A stretch of DNA of 50,143 nucleotides, from positions 1-50,143 of the forward strand of contig NXFV01001063.1 of the NCBI GenBank assembly GCA_002803225.1, in the 5' to 3' direction. The notes below the pieces were generated by a model that saw only the letters and a list, made by a program, of their open reading frames with translations, had not been told where the DNA came from and searched no databases. The DNA comes from Gamarada debralockiae (lineage: Eukaryota; Ascomycota; Leotiomycetes; Helotiales; Hyphodiscaceae). Position 1 is the stretch's first letter; each line of letters starts with the position of its first letter. The translations under genes were made by a program, and so were the position numbers. Shown here one piece after another: positions 34,618 through 45,517 of the stretch.

Positions 34618-35566
34618 GCGAGGAAAACTTCATAGACAGGAGGACAGTTCTATATATCTCCTTGGCAAATGCCTTTCTCTGTTGTACAAATTCACTCTTG
34701 CAACTCACGATTAAAATCCCTCTCTGTAGCAATCCTATTACAAAGAAAACTTATAAAACCCTATAATGAATAGAGTTCTAGCTAGTACCTTCCTGTTCAC
34801 TACAGAGTTCACGAAACCCACGCTTATGTACTCAAGGCCCTGCCACAGAGGAGTACAAAAGGTATGCCCTTTGTCAATGTAATCCTCTCTATACCCTTCA
34901 ACGCATATTAATCTCGCGAATGTCGAGAGAGACACGACTTGAACGTCCGAGATTGTTCTTCTTTTAAGGATTCTCTAGGAAATTATCCACGCTTCTGAAA
35001 GGCTACGGAGCTGGATTATCCTCGGTTCTAGTGAGCAGTCATGACAGTGGATCTCTACTATTATAGCCTTCTCGAACGCGATAACCCTCTCGGCAACAGT
35101 GCCCCCTCAGCAATTGCAATTGTTTAGCTGCTTTAAGCATCTGAGGGACAATAAGTCGAGGACCATGAGTGTGCTGTCTGCGTACTGTAGCTTAGGATAT
35201 ACATACCTTTTAATTCCATCTATTGCGAGTGCGGAAAGAACTTTTCTTGTGGATAGCTGTGCTTTCTAAGGAACCTTGGCTATGTTTGGTTGTGGGTAGA
35301 AGTGCCCGTTCACCTGTGGAAAAGCAGGGACTCGAGTACTTGAGGTGTAATAGGTTAATGTATTATAGGATTTTGTGAAAAGAATTTTGGGCACAAGAGT
35401 GTGTGACCGCAGGAGCGATTCACTATAAGTCCCAGTGCTGATTATCAAAGTTGGTTCATTAAATAGAGCTCAGTGATTCCAATGGTTGAGGGTTGACAGC
35501 TGATGTTCAACAGTCGACAGTAGGATCCTTCCCGGCTGTGACACCTATCTCGGCCTTTGTAATTGC
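34618..35566. repeat. Dispersed ~1-kb repeat, copy B
   Basis: A direct copy of the sequence at 29419-30597 lacking its internal ~225 bp. Identity is high over the first 70 bases and the block around CTTCTCGAACGCGATAA, with many A/G and C/T differences elsewhere. It lies about 110 bp beyond the HET gene stop codon. Confidence 0.85.
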
Positions 35567-35740
35567 TAATTAGAGCTGTTTTATGGCGAAATAAAATAGC
35601 ATTTTAAAGACTAGCTAATATCTGAAGGATTAGAATTAAAAGGGGGAAAAGAGCTCTCTTAAGCTGCAAAAGGAAGATATTATAGGTTATGCCTTATTCG
35701 GCCATTCCAACCGTTTGACTGTAGCCACAGTCAGAACCTA

Positions 35741-35912
35741 CAGTAGAACCTCGCTATAAGAATACGATCGGGACCCGAAAATCATAAGAATATAGTCAGG
35801 TATTCTTATATCAAGGTCCTACAACTTAGAAAATCAAGAAACGGGGTCCAAGAATCGATTCTTATTAGTCAGGTATTCTTATGTAGAGGATTCTTATAGC
35901 GAGGTTCTACTG
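35741..35912. mobile_element. Pogo/Fot1-type MITE, 172 bp
   Basis: Terminal inverted repeats start CAGTAGAACCTCGCTATAAG; the first 23 bases at both ends are identical. The element is flanked by TA on each side (35739-35740 and 35913-35914), the target duplication of Tc1/mariner-pogo elements. The terminal sequence resembles fungal Fot1/pogo families. With 172 bp and no coding capacity it is a non-autonomous copy. Internal TATTCTTAT motifs repeat the terminal theme. Confidence 0.9.
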
Positions 35913-35914
35913 TA

Positions 35915-37375
35915 GCTACACAGGGAGAGAATCGTCAAGGATCTCAGAACTAACAGAGAAAAAGAGAATACATACTGAAATTTTGATTCAAAAACGTTCA
36001 CTTCTCACGACTAGAACTACTAGAAGATCTAGATTCAGGCTCGTCCAGAGAAGATGTAGATACAGATACATCTGGACGAAAGCCTTTTTGTCGGAGTTCG
36101 ATGACACTAGATACTATATGATTGTACTCGGAAACAGACTTCTTATCCGCTTTTCTGTCTCGTGCAAGCCTGGAACTAGAAAACGCCCAGCGCTGTCATT
36201 CGGGCTCTGACAAAGAGGAGAATAAAGGCCTTGCGCTGGCACATGAGTAGACAATTTCGCAACCAGAGACTACGCAACACAATTCGGCCACATATGTTCC
36301 TATTAGTAAGGTACCATAATTCCATTGATTGTGCAGAGCAGACAACAGGTGGCAACTCCATTCCCCTCATCACCGCCAGAGTTTCGTACTATTATTAGTA
36401 AGGACGATCGAACTTGGAATGGATCTCGTGATCGCAAACCCAATGGCTTCCAGATCTAGTGGCCGCCTATGAGTCTATCATGAAAGTATCATATTACCGC
36501 TTGCATTGAGATACTATATCGACAATATCGTCCGAGTCTTTTACCACCACAAGAGGGACACCCAAACTTGGAACGGATCCCATCATTGCAAGCCCGATGT
36601 CTCTAGATCTAATAGCTAATTGTGGAGTTTATTATCCTGTCGGGATATTTCACTTCATAAGCTATAATGCATTGTTAAACTAAAAGCAAAGGCTATTGTG
36701 TCTCGCAAATCCCGCAGAATTTTCTTAAGGTTTACCCTCAAATACCACTGTATTTTTCTAGTATGCCTTGTATCTCTCTTGCTATCAAGGCAGGTGGACG
36801 TCGAATCATCAACTTTCTATGAAGAATAAGAGTACCTTTTAGGGTTTTAATAAGAAGAACAAATCACTTTACAGAAAGTGACTATTCCTTTTAAACTAGC
36901 ATTACTTCCTGCACGGATACCATTTGTTCCTTGAGGCTCTCAAGTCTCTAAATGCGCCGTCGTTGGCGATGTAACTAATTACTGTCAGAGGAAAATTGGA
37001 TTTGACGAGAACAGCCGACTTTGAAAATTAAGACCATCTTTTTCAGGTTGAGGCTACAGCGCCATCCCCGGGCTTTAATAACTGCCTGTAGAAACAGGCA
37101 CTAAAATACAATAAAACTATCCCTACCTGAGGTGCTGCTGTAGTGGCGGCCACTAATCGTAAGGCCCTCTAGCGTTACAGCGTTCGTAACAGCACGGCTA
37201 CCATTGTGCTGGCTTACTAGGTTCACCAATATTTCGATGGGATCATGGGTTACTGTGCGACGTAGATTATATCGGACCCTTGCTTCATTCTCTCTGGTAA
37301 TTACGCATAATCGCTAAAACTAGATGGATAAATTACATGAAATACAGAAGTATCAGAGCAAAATCTACACCTTTC
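35915..37375. other. Gene-poor decayed region
   Basis: No gene supported. Phrases recur loosely (for example ACTTGGAATGGATC at 36412 and ACTTGGAACGGATC at 36567, each followed by CCCGATG- or CCAATGG-like text), suggesting an old internal duplication. The last ~150 bases hold the 3' end region of the patatin gene. Confidence 0.4.
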
Positions 37376-39223
37376 CTAATCAGGCCCCGGTTGATGAAGT
37401 GGAGGACAAGTGCCACGCTTAATGAAGCTCTCCAACTTTGAATCGGCCAGATCATGTGTTTCCAGATGCACACGTAAGTCTTTGACGCGCTGCAGAAGCT
37501 CCTGAGTGCGGCGACACTTGTCGACTGTGCAGCGGTATTGCTTGCCCGTAGAAACGAGCGGCCACAGATCTGACTTGGATCTCTGTCTCCTGTTTTTGAC
37601 GAGAATTCTTGCCACCTCCTCCAGCTCCTTTTCGATGGTGCTGCAGTACTCGTTAGTGACACGTTCGATTTTTTCAAGCGTGTCGTCCTTGAATTCGTCA
37701 AGTTTCATCTTTCCCAGGCCGAATTTGACCGGCACATTGAATCGATGGTAGGGAATATGCCATTGTTGTTTCATCTGCGCCATTGTGTGGTGTGTATCTT
37801 CCGAATCGCTGGCCAGCTTCCTCGCGGCATTTATGTATCCAAGCGCTTTCTTGAATGCCCCCTTTTCGAACCGCGAAATGGTCGACTCACCAGTACCGAT
37901 ACTGATCAGCAACTTAATGCTGTGGGGATCATTCCCGCTCATCTGCGAGACCTCGTTCCACATCTCCAGCGCCGGATTGTTGGTGCCGAAGCCACCGTCG
38001 CCAAATTTGCGATTCGAGATCTCAATGGTGTCGAAGTAGAAGGGCGCTGCAGTGGTCGCCCTCGCCACCTGCCATATTGGGATATTATGCGCTGGGCCAG
38101 GGTTGCGTTGTGTTATTAAGGGAGGGTCGGAGCCCCAGTGGTCGTAGCTCCTGAACAAGTAGGGCGATGACTCCTCAGCGTCCCCTGATATTGCCCCGTC
38201 CTCCGCAGGTGTGTATTCCGTTATCTCGTTAGATATCTTCTGTGCATAGGCAAAGGCGACTCTTGATTCATATGCGGTTAGTCACTGCACTTCAATTCCA
38301 AGTATTGGCAAAATGCAAAACTCACGTGCGGCAAAGCCCCGGAGGCGAATTGAAGTTTCCCGCTCCGATCTGCCTTTGGAATTTCGACATCCGACGATTG
38401 ACAACTTTCCCCACAGCCCGTTCGATCGATCTGCCATCATACTTATCCCGAGGCCAGAATATCGGGCTGCGGAAGTGAGCTAATCGCGGGCTGCCGAAGA
38501 TATCACCGGAAAGTGTTCGATACTCTGTGATGCAAGAATCGATGCTCATTCGGAGCCGACCAAGCATGATGCTAATAAGACTAGTAATCCAAGCATCATG
38601 TCAGCAGCAATGTAACAACTAATCAAAGGGATTTAGGGATGGTTGAATATACCCTCCAGTACTGGTGCCTCCTATGTAGTCAAAATAATGGCATGGTAGG
38701 AAGCGGCAACATTCGCCACAGCCACCTTCTTCAGAGCATCCGCCCTGCCCAAACGAGGACGATGCATTTGAGTTGCTTCTACCGCGCCTTTTAGAACTGC
38801 TATTGTCCACGCAAGGAATGAAATCCTCGGGATCATAGCTGGAGTCTGCGTATCCAGAATCCTCGGGAGGATTGCTTGTCTCATTCTGTACCACTATTTG
38901 CATCAAGCGGCGCATTATTATCAAGCTAGAGTAGCCCCTGATCCCTCCACCATCTACGAAAGTCAGTAAGATGAACTAGACACTCAATTAGAAGCCTCGA
39001 CTATACCAAAGGAAAGAACACATTGACTGTCCCAAGGGGGATCGTAAAGTAGCGATATAGAGTTTCCCCGATGATCATAGTTTGTTGGGCTCAAAGAAGC
39101 TGTCTGAGTAGTCGAGACAGAGTCCTTTTGTCGATGCCCGAAGCCACTCCCTGCGGTGTTAGAGGACGGGTTAGGGGATGGATGCATGGTTGAAGTTGAC
39201 TCAATTCCAAATGAGAGTGACAT
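37376..39223 (-). CDS. Patatin-like phospholipase with C-terminal C2H2-like motif
   Basis: Four exons (39223-39007, 38953-38653, 38580-38326, 38261-37376) join in frame to 552 residues with GT-AG borders. The ATG at 39223 is used because the upstream part of the frame has only GTG. The domain has the oxyanion loop DGGGIRG (residues 73-79), the nucleophile elbow GGTSTGG with Ser about 170, and the Asp in FGDGGFGTNNPA, so the Ser-Asp dyad is complete. A Cys-rich insert (GGCSEEGGCGECC) precedes the elbow. The C-terminus carries C-x4-C ... HLETH, a C2H2-like finger. Enzymes of this family hydrolyse membrane lipids; in fungal NLR-like proteins patatin is an effector module. Here it stands alone, near HET and NACHT genes. 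Confidence 0.9.
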
Positions 39224-42200
39224 GGTGAAGGTCCTATGCACATAGAGCTGGAGCAGGCTCCAGCCTCTTAGACTGAAATACTCAGTGGTGTGGATAAATA
39301 GACCCCCGACCTGTAATCATCCGCTTGAGCCGCAATCACGGCCTTTGGCCCCATTATCCTACTAGAAGTGGCGATTTGTGGAGAAAAGCTTGCTACCGCT
39401 ACTCTACGGGGGAGGGTTTACTTGCTCCAACCAAGGTCGACGAGACGCTATCTCAAGGATATTACATCCTGTCAAAGAATCCGGCTCACAAGCCTCACAA
39501 GCTGTACTAGTTCTCGGATACGTTCAAAAAAGCATACCACGACCGGATAGAAACTAGTATAGGTGCACGAAGCAAAAAGCCACATATTGTACGGGGTTAA
39601 CATGCTAGCGCTAAGCACTAATCCACTCCTGTCAAATCCCACAGGAGCCGATTACACAAAGGGATGTGAGCTGAAGTGGGCGGGGCGGTTTACTTGCTCC
39701 CACAGGCTTCCGAGTCCGTAGGGCGTAATACAGTAGTCCAAGAGCTTAGTAGACGCCCACGGAAGCATGGGCGGAGCAGTCCCGAGGAGAACGGGTTTAC
39801 GAAACTCGCTCACGACCATTCCAGCTACATGCAATGTCACGCAAGTAGTTGGCCGAATTGCGATGGCTTTGGAGGCGGGAGGGCAAGCCGAGTTATTTCC
39901 CCGAACATGCTTTCTAACCACGTATTGTTTTAAGTACTTGAAGATTGAGGAAGTAAGCCTCATAACCAGCGCGATTGAGGCAACTTAGCAATCTTCCCGA
40001 CGTAAACCAATTTTTGAAATAGTATCGGCATTTGGCGGCGCCGTAGGTCGACCTACGTACACCATAAGCCGGGAATCAAAGATGTGGACATATAGCTATT
40101 TCTACTCAGAATTCAAAACATGAAAAAAAGTGTAGCAGTGAGCTCATGAGAAGACCGTCAAGAACGGGCCGAAGGGCTAAGCGGCGTGGTTTGGATTATC
40201 GGCGGCGCCAGATTGCTGTAATAATATTGCCACGAGTTTGTACCGCCAGCTCACCATGCAGCTGTTGTGTGACTGGCACCACTTCGCCCATTCAAAGGTA
40301 AACAGGAGGCTTTGCGGGGCTGCTGAGTCGCGGAGTCGCTGATTAGTCAGTGGCTCTCAAGCTGCGTGGCAAATTGATGTTTGACCCTCAGGGTGATTCG
40401 TTCGATCCTGTTGATGTTTTGCCTCTCAATTCAAGCCTCAGTGGCGTGATGGGTCGGCATCAAATGGCGCCAACCTGCGAGCTGCAGGAAAGAGTCGGTG
40501 ACGTGACCGCCTTTTGCGGCAGCGGCCTTATGAAATGCTGCACCCACCGATCGTTTTGCTAGGACGAAATTGTCGACATTTCCTCGGTTTTTGTCATTCT
40601 TGTTAACACATATGTTGCGAAATCCCAGCAAAACCGATCACGGAAGTTTGCGGCGGCACTCCCGTGAAGGAGCCAGTCCGCCGAGGAGGAACTCGATTTC
40701 CTCCTTTTTGTCTATTCGGACTGTTGATGGAGAAAACCCACCTGGACATTACGTCGTAGTGTATGACACTTTGGAAAAGAGGATATACATGGAGAGTCCC
40801 GAAAGCGTGAAAAGTTCGTCAGACTCCTTGTCAAATGACCTATCACTAATGCAAAGCAGAGAAAGATTTCGTCAAAGTGGAGACACCGGGGAGCAAAATG
40901 ATGATTGATCTGAAAGCTCCTGTAGGTCCAGAGGGCAATAAAGTGCATATGAAAGTCGGGACGATCAACCTCAGCAGCTTGGGCAAGTCCGCAAGGAAAC
41001 AAAGACAGAACGGGAACATAAAACACATATATATCCTTGGAAAACTTCCTGGAGGGTTTGGAAATATCGACGAGGTGATGGAGGAGTAGCTAGTAAGCAA
41101 AACTGCAGGGAGTAATCATGGGCTAGTAAAATTCTATGGAAATCATGTGACCTAGAAATCTACCAATCTGTCTTCTTTTGTCCCTTCGGAAGAAGCTTTG
41201 CTTCTTCCTTAGGCATTTAATTGTAGATGTATCAGAAAGGCTTTGGCATTTCCATATAGAAGCAGTTCAATTTGGTCTCTGGCGCTTCCACAATATGGAA
41301 GTACGGGTGTGACGATGCTGACGATCCTGGAAACTTGCACGTGACTGGAATAGCCTCCTCTTTGTCTACGGATTATCACGGCAGGTTATATTCTTGATTA
41401 TAACTTAGACATTTCCTTTCGTTTTATCTTTTCCTTAGCTTAGAATTCTCGGAAATAGAGTATTCTCTAACCCTCTTAGACCCCGTGCCGTGACAACGGG
41501 GACCAGGATCTCAAATCCTAGGAATCAAAGTAAATGGCTCGCAAGACCCATTGTGATGATGGGAGACATAGCAACGTTTTTGTATTAATTTGGATAATCT
41601 AAGACAGCAAGTTTGGAGAGCCCTGCAATAAAGCCTAGAGGGCCATCCTTGTGACTGTACAACACTAGGCTCCTGGACTAGTCAAGTATCACGTGATAGA
41701 CCCTAGGGAGCGCGCGTTCTAAGGGCTCTATAGCGCAAGAGTAAGTAGTTTTCCTAGTATAGATACTAGTATCTTATGTGTACTTATTATATTTATAGCT
41801 TATTAAATTACTAATTTCTAGGCTATTGGTTACTATTATAAGCTATTTAGCATATGAGGTGCGAGAGAAGTGAGCTTCGCTATCGTTTCATTAGGGCGGT
41901 GAGAGAAATTCGGTCGGAAATCGTTTCTCGGAAAACACTCCATATGAGCAGCCATAAGGTGACTGTAAGTCAGGAGATCGGTGGCGGACGAAGCGAGCTC
42001 TCCATTTGTAGACCCTTATGGTTGGAATAATCGTCGTACAAAACAGCGACCAAACCCGCTAAATTCGGCGACTATTGCATCTGAACATAGCGTATAACTG
42101 TAAACTACATTTAGTTGCGCTGCCTGTTTCAGTTTAGCGCAGTCACTTCGAATATAACGTATCACTTACGTAGCTGCTGCTTTTAACGATGTCTAGTGGC

Positions 42201-43149
42201 CACCATCTGCCCCTAATTACTTTTCTCCACTTATTCTAATACTTTTAATTTTACTCATACGCGTGCTTTGGTTGTACTTTGCTATGAAGTATGCACACTT
42301 TCCTAATTAGCATGCAGCTTTGCTACTCTAGGAGTACGAAAGGAAGTAGTACAACCTTATTAAGGGGTTTTGTTACCGAATTCCTGGCTATTGTTACACG
42401 AAGTTGAGAATGTAGCTAAGTTCGTCGATGGAAAACTTTTGGTGGTGTTCTGTACCCACGAAATACTTGTTTCACTCGTTAGTATCGTATACAGTTAATG
42501 CAAGCTGAAGCTCACAGCAACCTGGTCTAGATCCAACTAGATTTAAGAGCTGAGAATTCAAGAAGACAGCTGTGGCAAGTACAAACCACTTGTTATCCTT
42601 GAGGGCCACGAATGACGCCTGAGGTATCATATAGAGATCGGTGTGAGCGTTGCATTTATAACAGACTTTGAAATTTCTCGCTGAGAAAACCAGTGAGCAC
42701 GAAGGACTCTGAGCTTATCAGCTTTGTATCAAAAGCAGTCAAATTGGATATATATGATTGGACCATGAGAGTACCTGAAAGTTTCAGCTTGGTATGTTAT
42801 CCGATTGAAGTTCTACAGACTTGCAGATCAAACAATCTTTTGCCCAGTATCAGCCGTCCAGCCTATTCATAGCAAAAATCCGGCCAAATTTGTATGAATA
42901 TAAGAGATATTTGAGTGGCATAGTTCTAAGGAATCAATGGTTGCTTCCACATTTGTGACTTGCAATGTCAAGTTGGACTACCTAGGTAGCTATGGTTGGC
43001 TCCAGTGACCTGTGACTCGTGACCTGTCTCAATCTGCATTCAAGTGTTTATATATCCAGAGCTCTGCTGGGACACTTTCCGTTACTGACGTAGATGTAGC
43101 GACCAATCTCGACCACCGCTGTCCCGCGGTTGCGCTCTATCTCGTTCAT
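39224..43149. other. Long gene-poor region
   Basis: Nearly 4 kb without a convincingly supported gene. A plus frame at 40570-40908 (112 codons) has coding-like composition but no recognised domain. The block 41730-41830 is very AT-rich. Points of note: a 16-bp palindrome at 40042-40057 centred on GTCGAC, a TATCACGTGATA palindrome near 41688, and the GGAGCGCGCGTT phrase near 41707, shared with 22750 in reverse. Confidence 0.35.
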
Positions 43150-43460
43150 TGAAGCACCGTCTGCACCATCTGTACCAACCAAGGAACCCGCCTCACCTTC
43201 TTAGCAGGCAGCTTATCATTCTTCGACTCCGAGCCCTCCAAAAAAGGCTCTTCCTCATTCTACCACATCTGCCAACGTCATCAATTCTCTACCCTCACCC
43301 TTCAACCTCTCATCCCTCCTTCTAACCTGCAATTTCCCAACCCACTCCATTTCACTTGCATCAACAGAAAGGACAACCACTCCACATGCCCCCTCAATCT
43401 CGTCCTCATCTTGTCAAATTTACCCTTACCGTCAAATGTCTTCACCGGGGCGCGATAGCT
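43150..43460 (+). pseudogene. ATG-less open frame, possible gene relic
   Basis: About 100 codons are open on plus between TGA at 43150 and TAG near 43460. The sequence looks protein-like: STVCTICTNQGTRLTFLAGS, SFFDSEPSKKGSSSFYHICQ, PLHFTCINRKDN, SNLPLPSNVFTGAR, with spaced Cys residues. No ATG occurs near the start, so it is either an internal exon or a remnant. It is convergent with the ankyrin pseudogene and overlaps its last codons. I do not recognise the family. Confidence 0.3.
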
Positions 43461-44914
43461 TTTGAAAGCGGCGGCGAGTAATTTGCTCTTTCGATGATTG
43501 ACTGAATCAGTTTGTCGAGAGACTCCACGGGCCCTCCATGCTCGAGCAATAATCGCGCGACAACGTCCTGTCCGTTCATGATTGCGTTATGCAATGCCGT
43601 CGGTCCATTAGCGTATTTACCATTACCAATATGGATATCCGGATTATTCTTTTCGAGTAGGTAGTGCAATAATTTGATGTGGCCCTACGAGAGGGTTGGT
43701 ATGATATTTAATCGAGATGTGATTCGGGTTCGCTTTGTATTTTTTGATAATCAACGTTGCCATTTTGAGAGTGCCGGCACCTGCAGCTGAGACCAAGTGC
43801 CGGTGTAGCCATTCTTGCTGCTGTGCTTTCGCCTTGGGGTCTGCGTCGAGAATCAGGGGGAGGACAAGGGAAGGAATCCTAGACGAGCTCAAAGACTTCT
43901 TGGTTGTCTTTTGGCATGGTGTCTTCTGTTGCGTTGAAATCGCGATTCTATGCACATTGTCTTTGATCGGGTAGTATTGGAAGGAACCATCCTCGTTGTG
44001 TTGTGTGAGGTATGAGAGTAAGAGGTGGAGGAATCCAGAGAGGCGTTTGTAGCGGAGCGCCAGAGATTGATCTCAATCGCAGCTCTTTGCTCCTCGGTCA
44101 ATCACTGGCATTTCCACTTCTTTCCTTCCGTATTACCGTCGCCGTCTGTGGGAAATCCGGCTCGCTCCAAACCAATTCCAGCATCTCTACTTTGCTAGAA
44201 TCGGTAGCGAACCTCCATAATATGATCCTCGAGTTTCATACCCGCATCAACTGACTTCTGACCATCCACGCAAATCTCAAACTTCGGAATTTCTGGACAT
44301 GGCTGCTGCTTGCTGGATAGTCATTCCAGATTCTGGTTTGAATGTGGGATCGGCGCCTTGTTCGAGGAGCCCCTCTCTAGCTGCGTTGAGTAAAGGTGTT
44401 GAACCTAGCTGTCGAGCCTAGGTCGTCTGTGGCGTTGACGTCGACGTTACCTTTCTTAACGAGGGCTTTCACACATTCGACGGGACCTTCGAAGGCTGCA
44501 TTACGTAGTGGCGCAAATTCTTCCTCATCTGACTCTCTTTCACTGCCTTCCCTACCTTCCCCAGGTTCACTAGCATCACCAACATCACCACCTTCATCAC
44601 GATAAACGCCACCATTCCCAGTCGGAACCACACCCGTATGAAGCAACACAACAACAGGATCAACAAATCCGTCCGTCGCAGGTTTATCTAATACCCTTCC
44701 CCCTTCCTGGGAGACTCCCTCCAAACTCCCCTCAATTCCCCCCTCTGCTCCTCCCCAGAAAAAGCGATCAAAACAATCGCTGATCAATGATATCCCGACC
44801 CGCCATATCCCACCAATACAATTGCCACATGTGTTCCATCGCGGGCGGAGGTGATGGCATAGGACTATCTCGGAGGCGTAGAGAAATCTGCGCGGGGGTT
44901 GGGGGAGAACACAT
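43442..44914 (-). pseudogene. Ankyrin-repeat protein pseudogene
   Basis: Ankyrin text is clear but split over frames. From the 5' side: MCSPPTPAQISLRLRD (44914), a frame change near 44790, then PLRNAAFEGPVECVKALVKK and VDVNATDDLG. A 13-nt insertion near 44406-44418, which looks like a partial duplication of GGTTCAACA, shifts the frame before TPLLNAAREG. Next come LLEQGADPTFKPESGMTIQ and VEMLELVWSEPDFPQTATV. After another shift come RKEVEMPVIDRGAKSCD, a TGA, then LALRYKRLSGFLHLLLSYLT, HRHLVSAAGAGTLKMATLII, a likely intron, and GPTALHNAIMNGQDVVARLL. With one stop and at least three frame changes it cannot encode a full protein. Some breaks might be unrecognised introns, but the stop after KSCD is in the middle of continuous coding text. 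Confidence 0.72.
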
Positions 44915-45517
44915 TTTATTCTGTGGTGCTGCGATAGGAGGATTATTGAGAGGGAATAGGTAGAAGAGGGCTGGGGGATATATAGATAGAATGGAACGTT
45001 TTACTTTCGTTCCTGTCGGCCGGTGGAGGAATTACCGCATCGTGCATGTGTAGCTCCGTCGCTGCCTGGACACTTGGATAGGAGGCAACTACGAACGACT
45101 GACGCTATTTTGACTTGGGGAAACATGAAACAGGCAACAACTGATAAGATAAAAGGAGTAAGAATGAAGGAGGAGATTTTTTTGGATTCAATTATCCGAG
45201 GGAGAGATATGAAATATTTCAAGTAGGGTGTACGCGAACAGCAAATGGCGCATGGGCAAAGTTCCTATTCACATATCAATTGGTGAGAAGAAGAAAAACC
45301 CATCAAGGACGTTGACCTGATATGACGAACTGCCTGGTCGGCCTCAGGCCACCATGGAAAGCCAACCCTGTCACCTCATGCTGAGTTCGTGATTCGCAGC
45401 GTAGACGAGTGTGGTGTTAGGCAGGAAAGCCTCGGTGACGGCCTGCTATCTTTTGACAATTACACTGATCCAGTCTGCCGATCGTGGCTGGACATATTTT
45501 CGAACTGTAGATGAATC
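44915..45517. other. Intergenic region between divergent ankyrin pseudogene and NACHT gene
   Basis: No supported gene. It includes the upstream region of the NACHT-ankyrin gene. Short frames at 45001-45226 on both strands lack signatures. Confidence 0.4.

Noticed and set aside
40570..40908. 112-codon plus frame with charged C-terminus
   Set aside because: Coding-like but without homologue known to me, intron links or conserved motif; mentioned only in the region entry.
41480..41540. Stem-like segment resembling a tRNA (CCCCGTGCCGTGACAACGGG and a following loop)
   Set aside because: It forms a hairpin but lacks a proper T-arm consensus and acceptor pairing, so no tRNA is called.
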